Source: DMER64 sp964542305 (lineage in GTDB: Bacteria > Bacteroidota > Bacteroidia > Bacteroidales > UBA932). Taken from it: a DNA stretch of 64,000 nt. Positions 35,924 through 45,037 of this stretch are shown here, in pieces. The position numbers and the translations under genes were made by a program. Location: positions 32,720-96,719 of the forward strand of contig CAZITX010000006.1 in NCBI GenBank assembly GCA_964542305.1, read 5' to 3'. How positions within the stretch are numbered: position 1 is the first letter of the stretch; every line of letters begins with the position of its first letter. A model generated the notes under the pieces. That model saw only the letters and a program-made list of their open reading frames with translations. It had not been told where the DNA came from and made no database searches.

Positions 35924-37210
35924 CTATCCCTTATCATATTTACCTTTCCAGCGTTCCAGAAATTTGGAGATTTCATTTTCCCGCGGATTGTTCCCGGGAG
36001 TGTAAAATCTTGTTCCGCTGATCTCTGAAGGTAAAAATTCCTGTTCCACAAAATTTTGCTCGTACTGGTGGGCATACTTATAGTCTTTGGCGTAACCCAG
36101 TTCCTTCATTAGTTGGGTAGGGGCGTTGCGCAAATGGAGCGGTACGCTCAAATCTCCTTTATCCCGGACCTTTTCCAGAGCTGTATCTATGGCCATGTAA
36201 GCCGAGTTGCTTTTTGGGCTGGTAGCCAGGTATATGGCCGTCTGCGAAAGCGGAATCCTTCCCTCCGGCATCCCGATCTTGTGGACGGCGTCAAAACAGG
36301 CATTAGCCATCAAAAATGCATTGGGGTTGGCCAGCCCGATGTCCTCCGAGGCAAGGATAACCATCCTGCGCGCAATGAACAGGGGATCCTCTCCGGCTGC
36401 GATCATCCTTGCCATCCAGTAAACCGCTCCGTTGGGATCGCTTCCGCGGATGCTTTTGATAAAAGCCGAGATGATATCGTAATGCTGTTCGCCGTTTTTA
36501 TCGTACAGTACAATGTTTTTCTGGAGTCTTTTCTGGACTTCTTCATTGTTGAAGACAACAGTTTCGCCCTCATCGTAGCTTGAAATAACTATTTCTATAA
36601 TATTCAATAATTTACGCGCGTCTCCGCCGGAAAGGCGGAACAATGCTTCAGTTTCTTTAACTTGAATATCCAGAGAATGAATGTATTCATCTTTCTTAAG
36701 CACACGTTCAAATAAAGTATTCAGATCATTGACTGACAAAGATTTAAGAACAAAAACCTGGCATCGTGAAAGCAGGGGAGCGATCACTTCAAAAGACGGA
36801 TTTTCCGTAGTAGCGCCAATAAGCACTATGGTTCCGTCTTCAACAGCACCCAAAAGCGCATCCTGCTGGGATTTGCTGAAACGGTGGATTTCGTCAATAA
36901 AAAGGATGGGACGGTTTTTCTGGAACATCTTGTTGGAACGGGAGCTGTGTATTACATCCCGGACGTCTTTGACTCCGGAACTTACTGCAGAGAGGCTGTA
37001 AAAAGTACGCTCCAGGTCTTGCGCAATGATGCGGGCCAGGGTGGTTTTTCCAACACCCGGAGGTCCCCAGAGAATAAAAGAAGAAAGATTCCGGCTTTCA
37101 ATCATTTTGCGCAGTACGGCATCTGGAGCAACCAGGTGTTCCTGTCCTACAAAATCGGCAAAAGTAGTGGGGCGCATCCGTTCGGCTAAAGGGATACTGC
37201 TGTTCAGCAT
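35924..37210 (-). CDS. rarA: Replication-associated recombination protein A (AAA+ ATPase)
   Basis: 428-residue RarA/MgsA/WRNIP1-type clamp-loader-like ATPase acting at stalled replication forks. N-terminus LAERMRPTTFADFVGQEHLV, Walker A GPPGVGKTTLARII, Walker B FIDEIHRFSKSQQDALL, sensor 1 LIGATTENPSFEV and sensor 2 GGDARKLLNI, then the tetramerisation domain (DIISAFIKSIRGSDPNGAVYWMARM). All ATPase motifs are intact. It is 37 nt upstream of kdsA on the same strand. Confidence 0.95.
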   Translation of the reverse strand: MLNSSIPLAERMRPTTFADFVGQEHLVAPDAVLRKMIESRNLSSFILWGPPGVGKTTLARIIAQDLERTFYSLSAVSSGVKDVRDVIHSSRSNKMFQKNRPILFIDEIHRFSKSQQDALLGAVEDGTIVLIGATTENPSFEVIAPLLSRCQVFVLKSLSVNDLNTLFERVLKKDEYIHSLDIQVKETEALFRLSGGDARKLLNIIEIVISSYDEGETVVFNNEEVQKRLQKNIVLYDKNGEQHYDIISAFIKSIRGSDPNGAVYWMARMIAAGEDPLFIARRMVILASEDIGLANPNAFLMANACFDAVHKIGMPEGRIPLSQTAIYLATSPKSNSAYMAIDTALEKVRDKGDLSVPLHLRNAPTQLMKELGYAKDYKYAHQYEQNFVEQEFLPSEISGTRFYTPGNNPRENEISKFLERWKGKYDKG

Positions 37211-37278
37211 ATGCAGGGATCGTTAAAGCTATTTAACATAATATAAATTGTGTGCCTTTTGTTGTATTTACCGTATAT

Positions 37279-38562
37279 TTACCGCTGGCGGCGTCTTAAC
37301 TGGCGAATGATACGGGATATAACACTTTCAATGGAAGATTCCGGTTCTATGATATTATAATCTTCCCAGAAACCCGGATCTTCAAAATCCGCAACCTTGT
37401 CCAGCGTGATGTCCGTTGTTTTTACACGGCTCTCCCTGGGGATCTTGTACGTTTCCCGGCTGTACTCGGTCATTGCCATTTCAGAACTTATGGTATAATT
37501 TTGAGCGAACAGTTTCCGGTCCCATTTGGCATTGAATTTCAGATCTGTTCTGGAATAATCAAAGACCCACAGACCTCCCGGGATTTGCCTGAATTGAACC
37601 ATATAGGCGGCGTATTCCACACGGGCCTTCAAACCTAAGGGTTTCCGGCGAATAAACAAGGACGTTGCATTTTCCTTGTCTTCAATGTTCATATTGAATT
37701 CCACGCGTGTGATGGCCATGGACTCCCTGTCTATGTAAATTTTACCACGGAACAGGATCTCTTCCGGATAAGGTTTCTGATCAAACGAGATCACGTAATT
37801 GATCCTGTCGTTCATCTGTACCGGATGCTCCATGGTGAAATCATAATACCGTTCTATTTCCGTGGCGTTTACTCCCAGGAAAAGATTGTTAACCACATCT
37901 ATTTCCAATGCAGACCGGATCCCTCCCTGGAATTTCACAAAAACCGTATCAATACGCCGCCAGTCAATGCTTCCGCGGCCCTTGTATATACCCACCTGAT
38001 CTATGGCAAAACTGGGTGTATAAGGAGATTTATGAACGTCTATAACTGCTTCTGAAAGTGTTACATACGTATTTCCTTTGCGAATCATTTCCCGGTAAAA
38101 TCCCGTCATTTGCATACGTTCCTGCGGGTAATTGTGCCTGATATTGCTAAAAGCTTCCTTTACCAGTTCCAGCGGATCCAGCGGCTTTACAGTAGCCATT
38201 GGTATAGGCAGCGCCGCCTGAATAAGGCCAATGATCAAAGGCCTTTCGGAATCCAGGAAACTGCTTATTGGAATGGCAGCTGAATGATATCCTAAATAGC
38301 TAATTAATAAGGTTTTATCTGCATAGTTCCGGGGAAATTTCAGGGTAAAATAACCCTCCCCGTTGGTTACTATGCTTATACCTATATCTTGTATACTTAC
38401 CGAGGCAAAAACCATCGGACGTTTAGTTCCGGCATCAATTACCGTTCCGGAGATGCTGAGCGTATTCTCCTGGGCTCTCATTAAAAATACAGCTCCGGCT
38501 ACATACAAAATGCTCATTATCAGCACTTTGACTGTCTTTTTTGTGATAATATTCGTTCTCAT
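37279..38562 (-). CDS. Secreted carboxypeptidase-like-domain protein
   Basis: 427 residues with an N-terminal signal sequence (VLIMSILYVAGAVFLMRAQE, cleavage after AQ likely) and a CarboxypepD_reg-like beta sandwich (about 33-125, SISGTVIDAGTKRPMVFASV). The rest (about 140-410) resembles the uncharacterised C-terminal region often joined to this domain in Bacteroidota (MTGFYREMIRKGNTYVTLSEAVIDV; IYIDRESMAITRVEFN). It is too short to form a TonB-dependent barrel. Probably periplasmic or outer-membrane associated; role unknown. Divergent from rlmD with a 73-nt gap. Confidence 0.68.
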   Translation of the reverse strand: MRTNIITKKTVKVLIMSILYVAGAVFLMRAQENTLSISGTVIDAGTKRPMVFASVSIQDIGISIVTNGEGYFTLKFPRNYADKTLLISYLGYHSAAIPISSFLDSERPLIIGLIQAALPIPMATVKPLDPLELVKEAFSNIRHNYPQERMQMTGFYREMIRKGNTYVTLSEAVIDVHKSPYTPSFAIDQVGIYKGRGSIDWRRIDTVFVKFQGGIRSALEIDVVNNLFLGVNATEIERYYDFTMEHPVQMNDRINYVISFDQKPYPEEILFRGKIYIDRESMAITRVEFNMNIEDKENATSLFIRRKPLGLKARVEYAAYMVQFRQIPGGLWVFDYSRTDLKFNAKWDRKLFAQNYTISSEMAMTEYSRETYKIPRESRVKTTDITLDKVADFEDPGFWEDYNIIEPESSIESVISRIIRQLRRRQR

Positions 38563-38635
38563 AGTCTGGCTGTTTTATACATTCCTCTAAAATACGCTTT
38601 TTTTTTCGCATTTTTGCCCTTTGTAAAGGAAAGTT

Positions 38636-40183
38636 ATGGGAAAACGAGACAGGGAAATTTTAAAGAACGTATTAATAGAAACAGTGGCCGCCGAGGGCAA
38701 CGCATTGGCCCGCATCAACGGAAAAGCATTGTTTGTGCCGCTGGCCGTTCCCGGAGACATTGTGAATGTGCAGGTAACCCACAAGAAGAAAAACTATATG
38801 GAGGGCTACATCATGGAGCTGGTAACCCCGTCGCCCATGCGCCTGGCCCCTTTTTGCAGTCATTTTGGTGATTGCGGGGGTTGCCGCTGGCAGCCCATAC
38901 CTTATAATAAACAATTGGAATTCAAACAACAACAGGTTGTTGATCAGCTGACACGCATAGGCAAACTGGATTTGCCGGAGATTGCCCCCATAATGGCTTC
39001 CGAAAACACCGTCCGCTACCGCAACAAGTTGGAATTCACCTTCTCCAACAGCCGCTGGGTGACTTTTGAAGAGCTTCGCAGGGAAGAAGGCACTCCCCTG
39101 CCGGTTTCCGGGTCTGCCCAGGCAGAGGTCCCCGGTGCGGCTTCCGGAGTGGATTCATACCCCGAGAGGGAAGCCGCTCGGGGTACCTCTACCCTGCCAC
39201 CCTCGCCTCTTGCACCGGCACAACAGTTGCCGGCGCTGGGATTTCATGTCCGGGGGCGTTTTGACAAGGTGCTGGATGTTGAAACCTGCCATTTGCAGGA
39301 AGAACCGTCCAATGCCATCCGCCTGGCCGTCAGGGATTACGCCATTGACAAAGGACTGTCTTTCTTTGACTTGCGGCAACAGACCGGTTTCCTGCGTACC
39401 CTTATGATTCGCATCACGCTGACCGGTGAAGTCATGGTTGTGGTGGTATTTGCCCACGACAACCCTGAAGCCGGAGAAGACGATGCAGCCCGTAAAGCAT
39501 TGCTTGACTACTTGCAGCAGACTTTTCCGCAGATCACCTCGCTGCATTACATCATCAATACCAAACGCAACGACAGCCTGGGAGACCAGGAAACGATACA
39601 CTATCGGGGAAAACCTTATATTGTGGAAACGATGGAAGACCTGGAATTCCGCATCGGCCCCAAATCGTTCTACCAGACCAACAGCCGGCAGGCATTTCGC
39701 ATGTACCAAAAGATCAGGGAATATGCAGACCTTCAGGGAGATGAAACCGTTTACGACCTCTATACGGGCACAGGCACCATCGCGCTTTTCCTGGCACATC
39801 ACTGCCACCGGGTGACAGGCGTTGAATACGTCCCCGAGGCCATCGAAGATGCGCGTGAAAACGCCTCGGTAAATGACATAAAAAACGTACGTTTTTTTGC
39901 CGGAGACATGAAGGATGTGCTGACAGCGGATTTCATTGCTGCCCAGGGCCATCCGGAAGTGGTGGTGCTGGATCCGCCGCGTGCAGGGGTTCATGAAAAC
40001 GTGTTGAAAGTGCTCCTGGAAACGGCCCCGGAAAAGATTATTTACGTGAGCTGCAATCCCGCCACCCAGGCGCGCGACCTGGCGTTGCTGCAACCTGCAT
40101 ACCGCATTACATACGTGCAACCCATTGATATGTTCCCGCACACGCACCATGTGGAAAATATTGTAGTAGCTGAAAAATTATAA
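38636..40183 (+). CDS. rlmD: 23S rRNA (uracil-C5)-methyltransferase RlmD/RumA type
   Basis: Iron-sulfur, SAM-dependent enzyme that methylates a uracil in 23S rRNA (m5U, U1939 in E. coli). N-terminal TRAM domain (about 1-65); 4Fe-4S cysteines C74, C80, C83 and C218; SAM motif YDLYTGTGTIALFLA; DPPRAGVHENVL; and catalytic Cys in IYVSCNPATQARDL. 515 residues, longer than usual because of a low-complexity Pro/Ala/Ser-rich insert at about 150-199 (DNA 39083-39232) placed just before the fourth cluster cysteine. The frame is kept through the insert, so it should be translated. mnmE starts 8 nt downstream. Confidence 0.9.
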   Translation: MGKRDREILKNVLIETVAAEGNALARINGKALFVPLAVPGDIVNVQVTHKKKNYMEGYIMELVTPSPMRLAPFCSHFGDCGGCRWQPIPYNKQLEFKQQQVVDQLTRIGKLDLPEIAPIMASENTVRYRNKLEFTFSNSRWVTFEELRREEGTPLPVSGSAQAEVPGAASGVDSYPEREAARGTSTLPPSPLAPAQQLPALGFHVRGRFDKVLDVETCHLQEEPSNAIRLAVRDYAIDKGLSFFDLRQQTGFLRTLMIRITLTGEVMVVVVFAHDNPEAGEDDAARKALLDYLQQTFPQITSLHYIINTKRNDSLGDQETIHYRGKPYIVETMEDLEFRIGPKSFYQTNSRQAFRMYQKIREYADLQGDETVYDLYTGTGTIALFLAHHCHRVTGVEYVPEAIEDARENASVNDIKNVRFFAGDMKDVLTADFIAAQGHPEVVVLDPPRAGVHENVLKVLLETAPEKIIYVSCNPATQARDLALLQPAYRITYVQPIDMFPHTHHVENIVVAEKL

Positions 40184-40191
40184 CTGAAAGC

Positions 40192-41823
40192 ATGAACACA
40201 GAGACAGCCATATCTTCCCTTGTCACTACCATTTGCGCGCCGGCCACCCCTCACGCCGTGGGGGCACTGGCCCTGATCCGCATGAGCGGGCCGCAGGCGC
40301 TGGAGATCGCAGGGAAAGTCTTCCGTTCGGCAGCCTGTCCGGATCTGAGGGAAAGCGAAGGCTACCGCACCTACTTTGGGCGCGTGACCGACTCGGCAGG
40401 GGAATTGCTGGACCAGGTGCTGCTGAGCGTATTCCGCGCCCCCCACTCCTTCACAGGCGAAGACAGCGTGGAATTTTCGTGCCACGGATCGCTGTACATC
40501 CGGGACACCCTGCTGCGTACCCTGGTTGAAAACGGCGCGGTGATGGCCGGCCCCGGGGAATTCTCCCAACGTGCCTTCATGAACGGCAAGATGGATTTGA
40601 CACAGGCCGAGGCCGTGGCCGACCTGATTGCCTCCGAAAACCGTACTTCCCACAAACTGGCCATGGATCAGATGCGGGGCGCCTTTTCGCAGGAATTGTC
40701 CTTGTTGCGGTCCCGGCTGCTGGAACTGGCTGCGCTCATGGAACTGGAATTGGATTTTGCCGAGGAGGATGTGGAGTTTGCAGATAAGCGTGAATTGCAC
40801 AGTCTGGTGGATTCGCTGCTGTTACGCATAGGCAATTTATGCGATTCGTTCCGGATGGGCAACGTGATGAAGAAAGGCGTTCCGGTAGCTATTGCCGGTG
40901 TGGTGAATGCCGGTAAATCCACATTGCTGAATGCGTTGCTGGGTGAAGAAAAGGCCCTGGTAACCCCTGTGGCAGGCACTACCCGCGATACCATAGAAGA
41001 TGTGATAGTGCTGGACGGAATACCTTTTAGGTTCATTGACACAGCCGGGTTGCGGCACATTGGAGATGTGGATGAACTGTCACAGGAACATGTTGAAAAG
41101 TTGGGCGTGAAACGCTCCCTTGAAACCATCCGTTCCGCATCTGTCTTGATGCTCGTTCTGGATGCTTCCCGGCCGGAAACCTATATGGAGAGTCTGCAAT
41201 CAGGACTTGTTAACGACCTGTCCGGCAACGTTCATCCGTTGACACAGTCAGGTGAGCCTACAAGTACACAGCCGGAAGGCCAACAATCCGGAAAGTTGTT
41301 CAATAAAGAGCATATTATATTTGTAATCAATAAAATTGATCTGGTAGACAACAAAGATGTTGCATTGGAACACTTTATGAACACCCTGCGTAACTATACT
41401 GTTACAAATAATCTACATTCCTTGTCGGGTAAGGTTTATGAAGATTCTGACGCATACATTCCGGTTGACAACGCAAAATGTGCAGATAATGCTGCTTTCA
41501 GGTCTGAAGTTTTTTCTGTGCTACCCATTTCAGCGGCCACTAATTCCGGTATTGAAGATGTAAAGAATGCTTTGGTCGGGATGATACGGCCGGTTCTGGA
41601 CCGGAATACTGTTATGCTGACCAACGTGCGCCACTACCAGGAACTTCGGTCTGCCCAAGAAGCTTTGCAACGCGTTCGAGAAGGTCTGGATACCGGTTTG
41701 AGCGGCGACCTATTGACTCCTGATTTGCGCCAAGCGCTCCATCACATAGGCAGCATAGTGGGCGAAATCACCCCGGACGATATTTTAGGAGAAATCTTTG
41801 GGCGGTTCTGTATCGGAAAGTAA
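40192..41823 (+). CDS. mnmE: tRNA modification GTPase MnmE
   Basis: GTPase that with MnmG installs the 5-carboxymethylaminomethyl group on wobble uridine of certain tRNAs. N-terminal folate-binding domain (ICAPATPHAVGALALIRMSG), helical domain, inserted G domain with P-loop GVVNAGKSTLLNALL (about 236-250), G2 AGTTRDT, G3 DTAG and G4 NKID at 380-383, and the C-terminal catalytic FCIGK. At 543 residues it exceeds the usual 455-465: extra segments at about 338-370 and 398-440 flank G4 and are rich in Asn/Ser/Gly, with no known domain. These sit on a surface loop of the G domain and probably do not prevent GTP binding (inference). Confidence 0.93.
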   Translation: MNTETAISSLVTTICAPATPHAVGALALIRMSGPQALEIAGKVFRSAACPDLRESEGYRTYFGRVTDSAGELLDQVLLSVFRAPHSFTGEDSVEFSCHGSLYIRDTLLRTLVENGAVMAGPGEFSQRAFMNGKMDLTQAEAVADLIASENRTSHKLAMDQMRGAFSQELSLLRSRLLELAALMELELDFAEEDVEFADKRELHSLVDSLLLRIGNLCDSFRMGNVMKKGVPVAIAGVVNAGKSTLLNALLGEEKALVTPVAGTTRDTIEDVIVLDGIPFRFIDTAGLRHIGDVDELSQEHVEKLGVKRSLETIRSASVLMLVLDASRPETYMESLQSGLVNDLSGNVHPLTQSGEPTSTQPEGQQSGKLFNKEHIIFVINKIDLVDNKDVALEHFMNTLRNYTVTNNLHSLSGKVYEDSDAYIPVDNAKCADNAAFRSEVFSVLPISAATNSGIEDVKNALVGMIRPVLDRNTVMLTNVRHYQELRSAQEALQRVREGLDTGLSGDLLTPDLRQALHHIGSIVGEITPDDILGEIFGRFCIGK

Positions 41824-41891
41824 TGTCAAAAATTTCCAATTTTACTTTCAATCTTACCTCAATTTCTCTTACTTTGGGAAGGCAGAGAGCC

Positions 41892-42317
41892 ACCAGGCGC
41901 ACTTTTAGCCTGTTTTCGTACCTGGTGAGGCCCAAAACAACCCCACCAGGCGCACTTTTAGCCTGTTTTCGTACCTGGTGCTTCAGGCCAACATAACAGA
42001 CGTTTTGTAAGTCACTCTAAATATGCGACTTAACAAAACATGCGTTCTTTGAAAATAATGACCAGGCGCACTTTGGGCCCTTTTTCGTACCTGGTGAGGC
42101 CCAAAACAACCCCACCAGGCGCACTTTTAGCCTGTTTTCGTACCTGGTGCTTCAGGCCAACATAACAGACGTTTTGTAAGTCACTCTAAATATGCGACTT
42201 AACAAAACATGCGTTCTTTGAAAATAATGACCAGGCGCACTTTGGGCCCTTTTTCGTACCTGGTGAGGCCCAAAACAACCCCACCAGGCGCACTTTTAGC
42301 CTGTTTTCGTACCTGGT
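41892..42317 (+). repeat. Palindrome array A: six 35-nt REP-like units
   Basis: Units at 41892-41926, 41945-41979, 42061-42095, 42114-42148, 42230-42264 and 42283-42317. Each begins ACCAGGCGCACTTT and ends TTTTCGTACCTGGT (or a near variant), so the ends can pair as a hairpin. Units within a pair are 18 nt apart (GAGGCCCAAAACAACCCC); pairs are 81 nt apart. It fills the mnmE to 42393 gap (568 bp) and ends 75 bp before a RAYT-like gene. The rest of the gap shows nothing else. Confidence 0.95.
41913..42317 (+). repeat. 169-bp tandem direct repeat within array A
   Basis: Copy 1 is 41913-42081, copy 2 is 42082-42250, and a partial third copy runs 42251-42317. I see no base difference between the copies. 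Each repeat holds one 18-nt joiner, one whole unit, one 81-nt spacer and parts of adjoining units, so the array grew recently by unequal exchange or slippage. Confidence 0.93.
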
Positions 42318-42392
42318 CAACTTATAACCTAATAACAACCCTGCCGGGGGCATCCAATTTGATTTATGCCTTGGCAATAATTCTTTTTTTTT

Positions 42393-43250
42393 ATGAACAA
42401 AATGTATCACGTATTTAGTGAAGGAGAAAATGTGCTGTTCAGGGAGAATAGTGACTACATTTTCTTCAACAACAAATTTGCTTCTTCAACTTACACTTAT
42501 CAGTTGCAAGATCTGGCAGAAACCACCATGTCTACCCACTTTCACTCTCTAGTCGAATCTGCTGATGAAAAAGCGGTTGATGATGTGATTTTTAAACTGC
42601 GAAAAGCTTACGCTCTTTATTATTCGTCAAAATACGGCTATTCCATAGGCGATTCTTTCAGAATATCCAAGCTTGAAATATCAGGCCGGGAATCAATTTT
42701 GAAAGAATTGATATACATTATGAAAAATCCGGTCCATCATTACGTGACCGCATATCCACTGGCTTATCCCTTTTCAAGTGTCGCATATATATTTATTGAC
42801 AGCCTTATGCCACCGGTTTTCATTGATGCTTTAAATGCACGAACATCAAAGATAAGCGAACTTAGCTTTCGTCAAAAGAAGCGCCTGGTAGGTCTGGATA
42901 ATGTCCCTGACAACTGGCTGGTATTGGATAACAATATGATCCTGCCCTCCTCATATATAAATACCGTAAGGGTTCGTGCTTTCTGGAACAACAATGTAAA
43001 GTCATTCATGTTCGACATCAACAAGAATCTCACAGATGCCAGAAAGGAAATCATAAGCGCAGATAATCTTGACATCAGGACCAGTGGATTAAGTGACATT
43101 GATGTCTGCAGGATTATTGATGACTTTTCGGCTCAGGCCAACCGCCAAAGTTTCCACTTCCTGAACACGCATGAACGCAACTCCATAGTCAGGATTCTGA
43201 AACAAAAAGCGGTGATCGAAGAACAGATACGGAGGTGTCTGTGGCTCTGA
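42393..43250 (+). CDS. RAYT-like HUH/Y1 transposase-family protein
   Basis: 285 residues. The first 130 fit the Y1_Tnp / REP-associated tyrosine transposase pattern: YHVFSEGENVLFRENSDY (usually YHVxxRGNxxxxIFxxxxDY), the HUH motif TMSTHFHS (H49 and H51), LRKAYALYYSSKYG, the presumed catalytic Tyr108 in LIYIMKNPVHHYV (aligned to the YIxxNPVRA segment) and YPLAYPFSSVAY (YPWSS). The C-terminal part (about 155-285) has the DnaA/HTH-like helices often found after the Y1 domain but no motif I can name. Such enzymes nick single-stranded REP hairpins. It lies 75 bp past array A with no inverted ends of a standard insertion sequence visible, consistent with a domesticated RAYT. Transposase activity is inferred only. 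Confidence 0.72.
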   Translation: MNKMYHVFSEGENVLFRENSDYIFFNNKFASSTYTYQLQDLAETTMSTHFHSLVESADEKAVDDVIFKLRKAYALYYSSKYGYSIGDSFRISKLEISGRESILKELIYIMKNPVHHYVTAYPLAYPFSSVAYIFIDSLMPPVFIDALNARTSKISELSFRQKKRLVGLDNVPDNWLVLDNNMILPSSYINTVRVRAFWNNNVKSFMFDINKNLTDARKEIISADNLDIRTSGLSDIDVCRIIDDFSAQANRQSFHFLNTHERNSIVRILKQKAVIEEQIRRCLWL

Positions 43251-43321
43251 GCTGCAGGTCAGTGATTGGCAAAAAAAACAGCCACGCCGGATTAGTACCG
43301 CTCGGGCCGTATAGTATAGCG

Positions 43322-44947
43322 TTACATCATATACGGATAACGGTAATCATCGGGACTGACAAAGGTTTCCTTGATGGTTCTGGGATTTACCCAGCGGATG
43401 AGGTTATATTCGCCACCGGCCTTGTCATTGGTTCCTGAAGCCCGGGACCCGCCGAAAGGCTGGAGTCCTACAATAGCACCCGTGGGTTTGTCGTTGATGT
43501 AGAAGTTGCCTGCCGCATACCTGAGTTTTTCACACATATGAGCGGCAGCTATGCGATCTGTGGAAAAGACAGCTCCCGTCAAACCGTAAGGTGATGTGGT
43601 ATCACACATATCCAGGGTTTCTTCCAATTTGGAGTCTTCGTATACATAAACACAAAGAACAGGCCCGAAGATTTCTTCTTCCATCAATTTGAAACGGGGA
43701 TTGGTCGTTTCAATGATTGTAGGACGTATAAAATACCCGGCCGATTTGTCGCATTGACCTCCTGCAATTATTTCCGCTTCATTGGAATTCCGTGCATAAT
43801 CAATATAGGACTTTATGGTGTCGAAGGCCTTCTGGTCAATTACGGCATTCATGAAATTACGTACATCCTTCACATCGCCCATTTTAATATCCTCGGCAAG
43901 TTCACACAAGCACTTCTTCATTCCGCCCCACAAAGAACGTGGCACGTACATTCGCGAAGCGGCACTGCACTTTTGACCCTGGTATTCAAATGCACCGAGG
44001 ATGGCGTTGATACAGACATCATGGATCTTTGCCGAGGGGTGGACAAAGATGAAGTCTTTCCCTCCGGTTTCCCCAACAAGGCGGGGGTAAGATTTGTACC
44101 CCGAGAGATTGGTACTGACCCTAGTCCATAACCCGTTGAAAGTGCCGTTGGATCCCGTGAAATGAATGCCTGCCAGATCCTTGGAATCCAGGCAGGTGTT
44201 GCCTATTACCGATCCCTGTCCGGGCATGAAGTTGATGACCCCGGCGGGCAATCCGGCTTCCATAAAGACTTTCATCAGGTAATAATTGGACAGGACAGCT
44301 GTAGAAGCCGGTTTCCATATGGTAGTATTGCCCATCATAACCGGGGCCATATTCAGGTTGGATGCAATGGAAGTGAAATTGAACGGGCTAACGGCCAGAA
44401 CAAAACCCTCCAAAGCCCTGTATTCCATTCGGTTCAGCTGGTTGTAAGCGGATTTGGGTTGCATTTCGTAAATACGCCCGGCAAAACCTACATTGTACTT
44501 CAAAAAGTCGATGGTCTCGCAAACGGCATCTATCTCGGACTGGTAAATATTCTTGCTCTGGCCGAGCATGGTGGCTGCGTTGAGCACCGGCCGGTAACAG
44601 GACGCGATCAAATGGGCAGCCTTAAGTAAGATAGAGGCTCTGATGGTCCAGGTCATGTTGGACCAGGTTGTGCGGGCTTCCAATGCAGCCTGGATGGCCA
44701 TTTCCACCTGGGCCTTTCCGGCTTTGTGATAGGTAGCAATTACTTTATTGTGATCATGAGGCATTCTGATCTCTCCCAGATTCCCGGTTCGTATCTCCTT
44801 CCCTCCTATGATCAGCGGGATATCCACAACTGTCAGGGATTGTTTCTCAAGTTCTTTTTCTAAAAGAAGTCTTTCAGGACTTCCTTCCAAATAGCCAAGA
44901 ATGGGTTCGTTCTGCGGTAATGGGAAATTGTAAACAGCGTTATTCAT
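43322..44947 (-). CDS. pruA: L-glutamate gamma-semialdehyde (P5C) dehydrogenase
   Basis: Oxidises glutamate semialdehyde (from proline via P5C) to glutamate using NAD. 541 residues, the stand-alone PruA type without a proline dehydrogenase domain. ALDH landmarks: FTGSNGTFNGLW (cofactor loop), catalytic Glu in LVGETGGKDFIFVH, catalytic Cys in YQGQKCSAASRMYVP, and EEEIFGPVLCVYVY near the C-terminus. No proline dehydrogenase gene is adjacent. A palindrome overlaps the -7 box upstream, suggesting repression by a DNA-binding protein; the ModE-like gene lies just upstream on the same strand. Confidence 0.94.
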   Translation of the reverse strand: MNNAVYNFPLPQNEPILGYLEGSPERLLLEKELEKQSLTVVDIPLIIGGKEIRTGNLGEIRMPHDHNKVIATYHKAGKAQVEMAIQAALEARTTWSNMTWTIRASILLKAAHLIASCYRPVLNAATMLGQSKNIYQSEIDAVCETIDFLKYNVGFAGRIYEMQPKSAYNQLNRMEYRALEGFVLAVSPFNFTSIASNLNMAPVMMGNTTIWKPASTAVLSNYYLMKVFMEAGLPAGVINFMPGQGSVIGNTCLDSKDLAGIHFTGSNGTFNGLWTRVSTNLSGYKSYPRLVGETGGKDFIFVHPSAKIHDVCINAILGAFEYQGQKCSAASRMYVPRSLWGGMKKCLCELAEDIKMGDVKDVRNFMNAVIDQKAFDTIKSYIDYARNSNEAEIIAGGQCDKSAGYFIRPTIIETTNPRFKLMEEEIFGPVLCVYVYEDSKLEETLDMCDTTSPYGLTGAVFSTDRIAAAHMCEKLRYAAGNFYINDKPTGAIVGLQPFGGSRASGTNDKAGGEYNLIRWVNPRTIKETFVSPDDYRYPYMM

Positions 44948-44972
44948 GATATGTACTTTTTAAAAAAATAGC

Positions 44973-44994
44973 GAATTGCAAATTTATGCAATTC
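44973..44994 (-). promoter_or_regulatory. Palindromic operator over the pruA -7 box
   Basis: Perfect 8-bp inverted repeat GAATTGCA (44973-44980) / TGCAATTC (44987-44994), six bases apart. On the minus strand the centre reads TAAATTTG (44986-44979), an exact -7 match 32 nt before the pruA start. A protein bound to the palindrome would cover the promoter. Confidence 0.5.
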
Positions 44995-45037
44995 GGCTAC
45001 AAGTTCCTAAATTTTCAATAAGATATGGAGGATTTTA

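Noticed and set aside
39155..40150. Minus-strand open frame of 331 codons
   Set aside because: Antisense of rlmD, no coding evidence.
41892..42317. The palindromes as ordinary transcription terminators
   Set aside because: No T-run follows the stem, units occur in multiples with fixed spacing, and they also lie away from gene ends (array B lies partly upstream of the modE-like gene).
42209..42418. Short open frames running through the palindrome arrays (also 45520-45723, 56689-56931, 63042-63272), giving peptides with repeated PGALxxCFRTW / FSYLV / FVPG pieces
   Set aside because: They are only the three-frame readings of the repeated DNA, start and stop at random points and lack any gene-like context.
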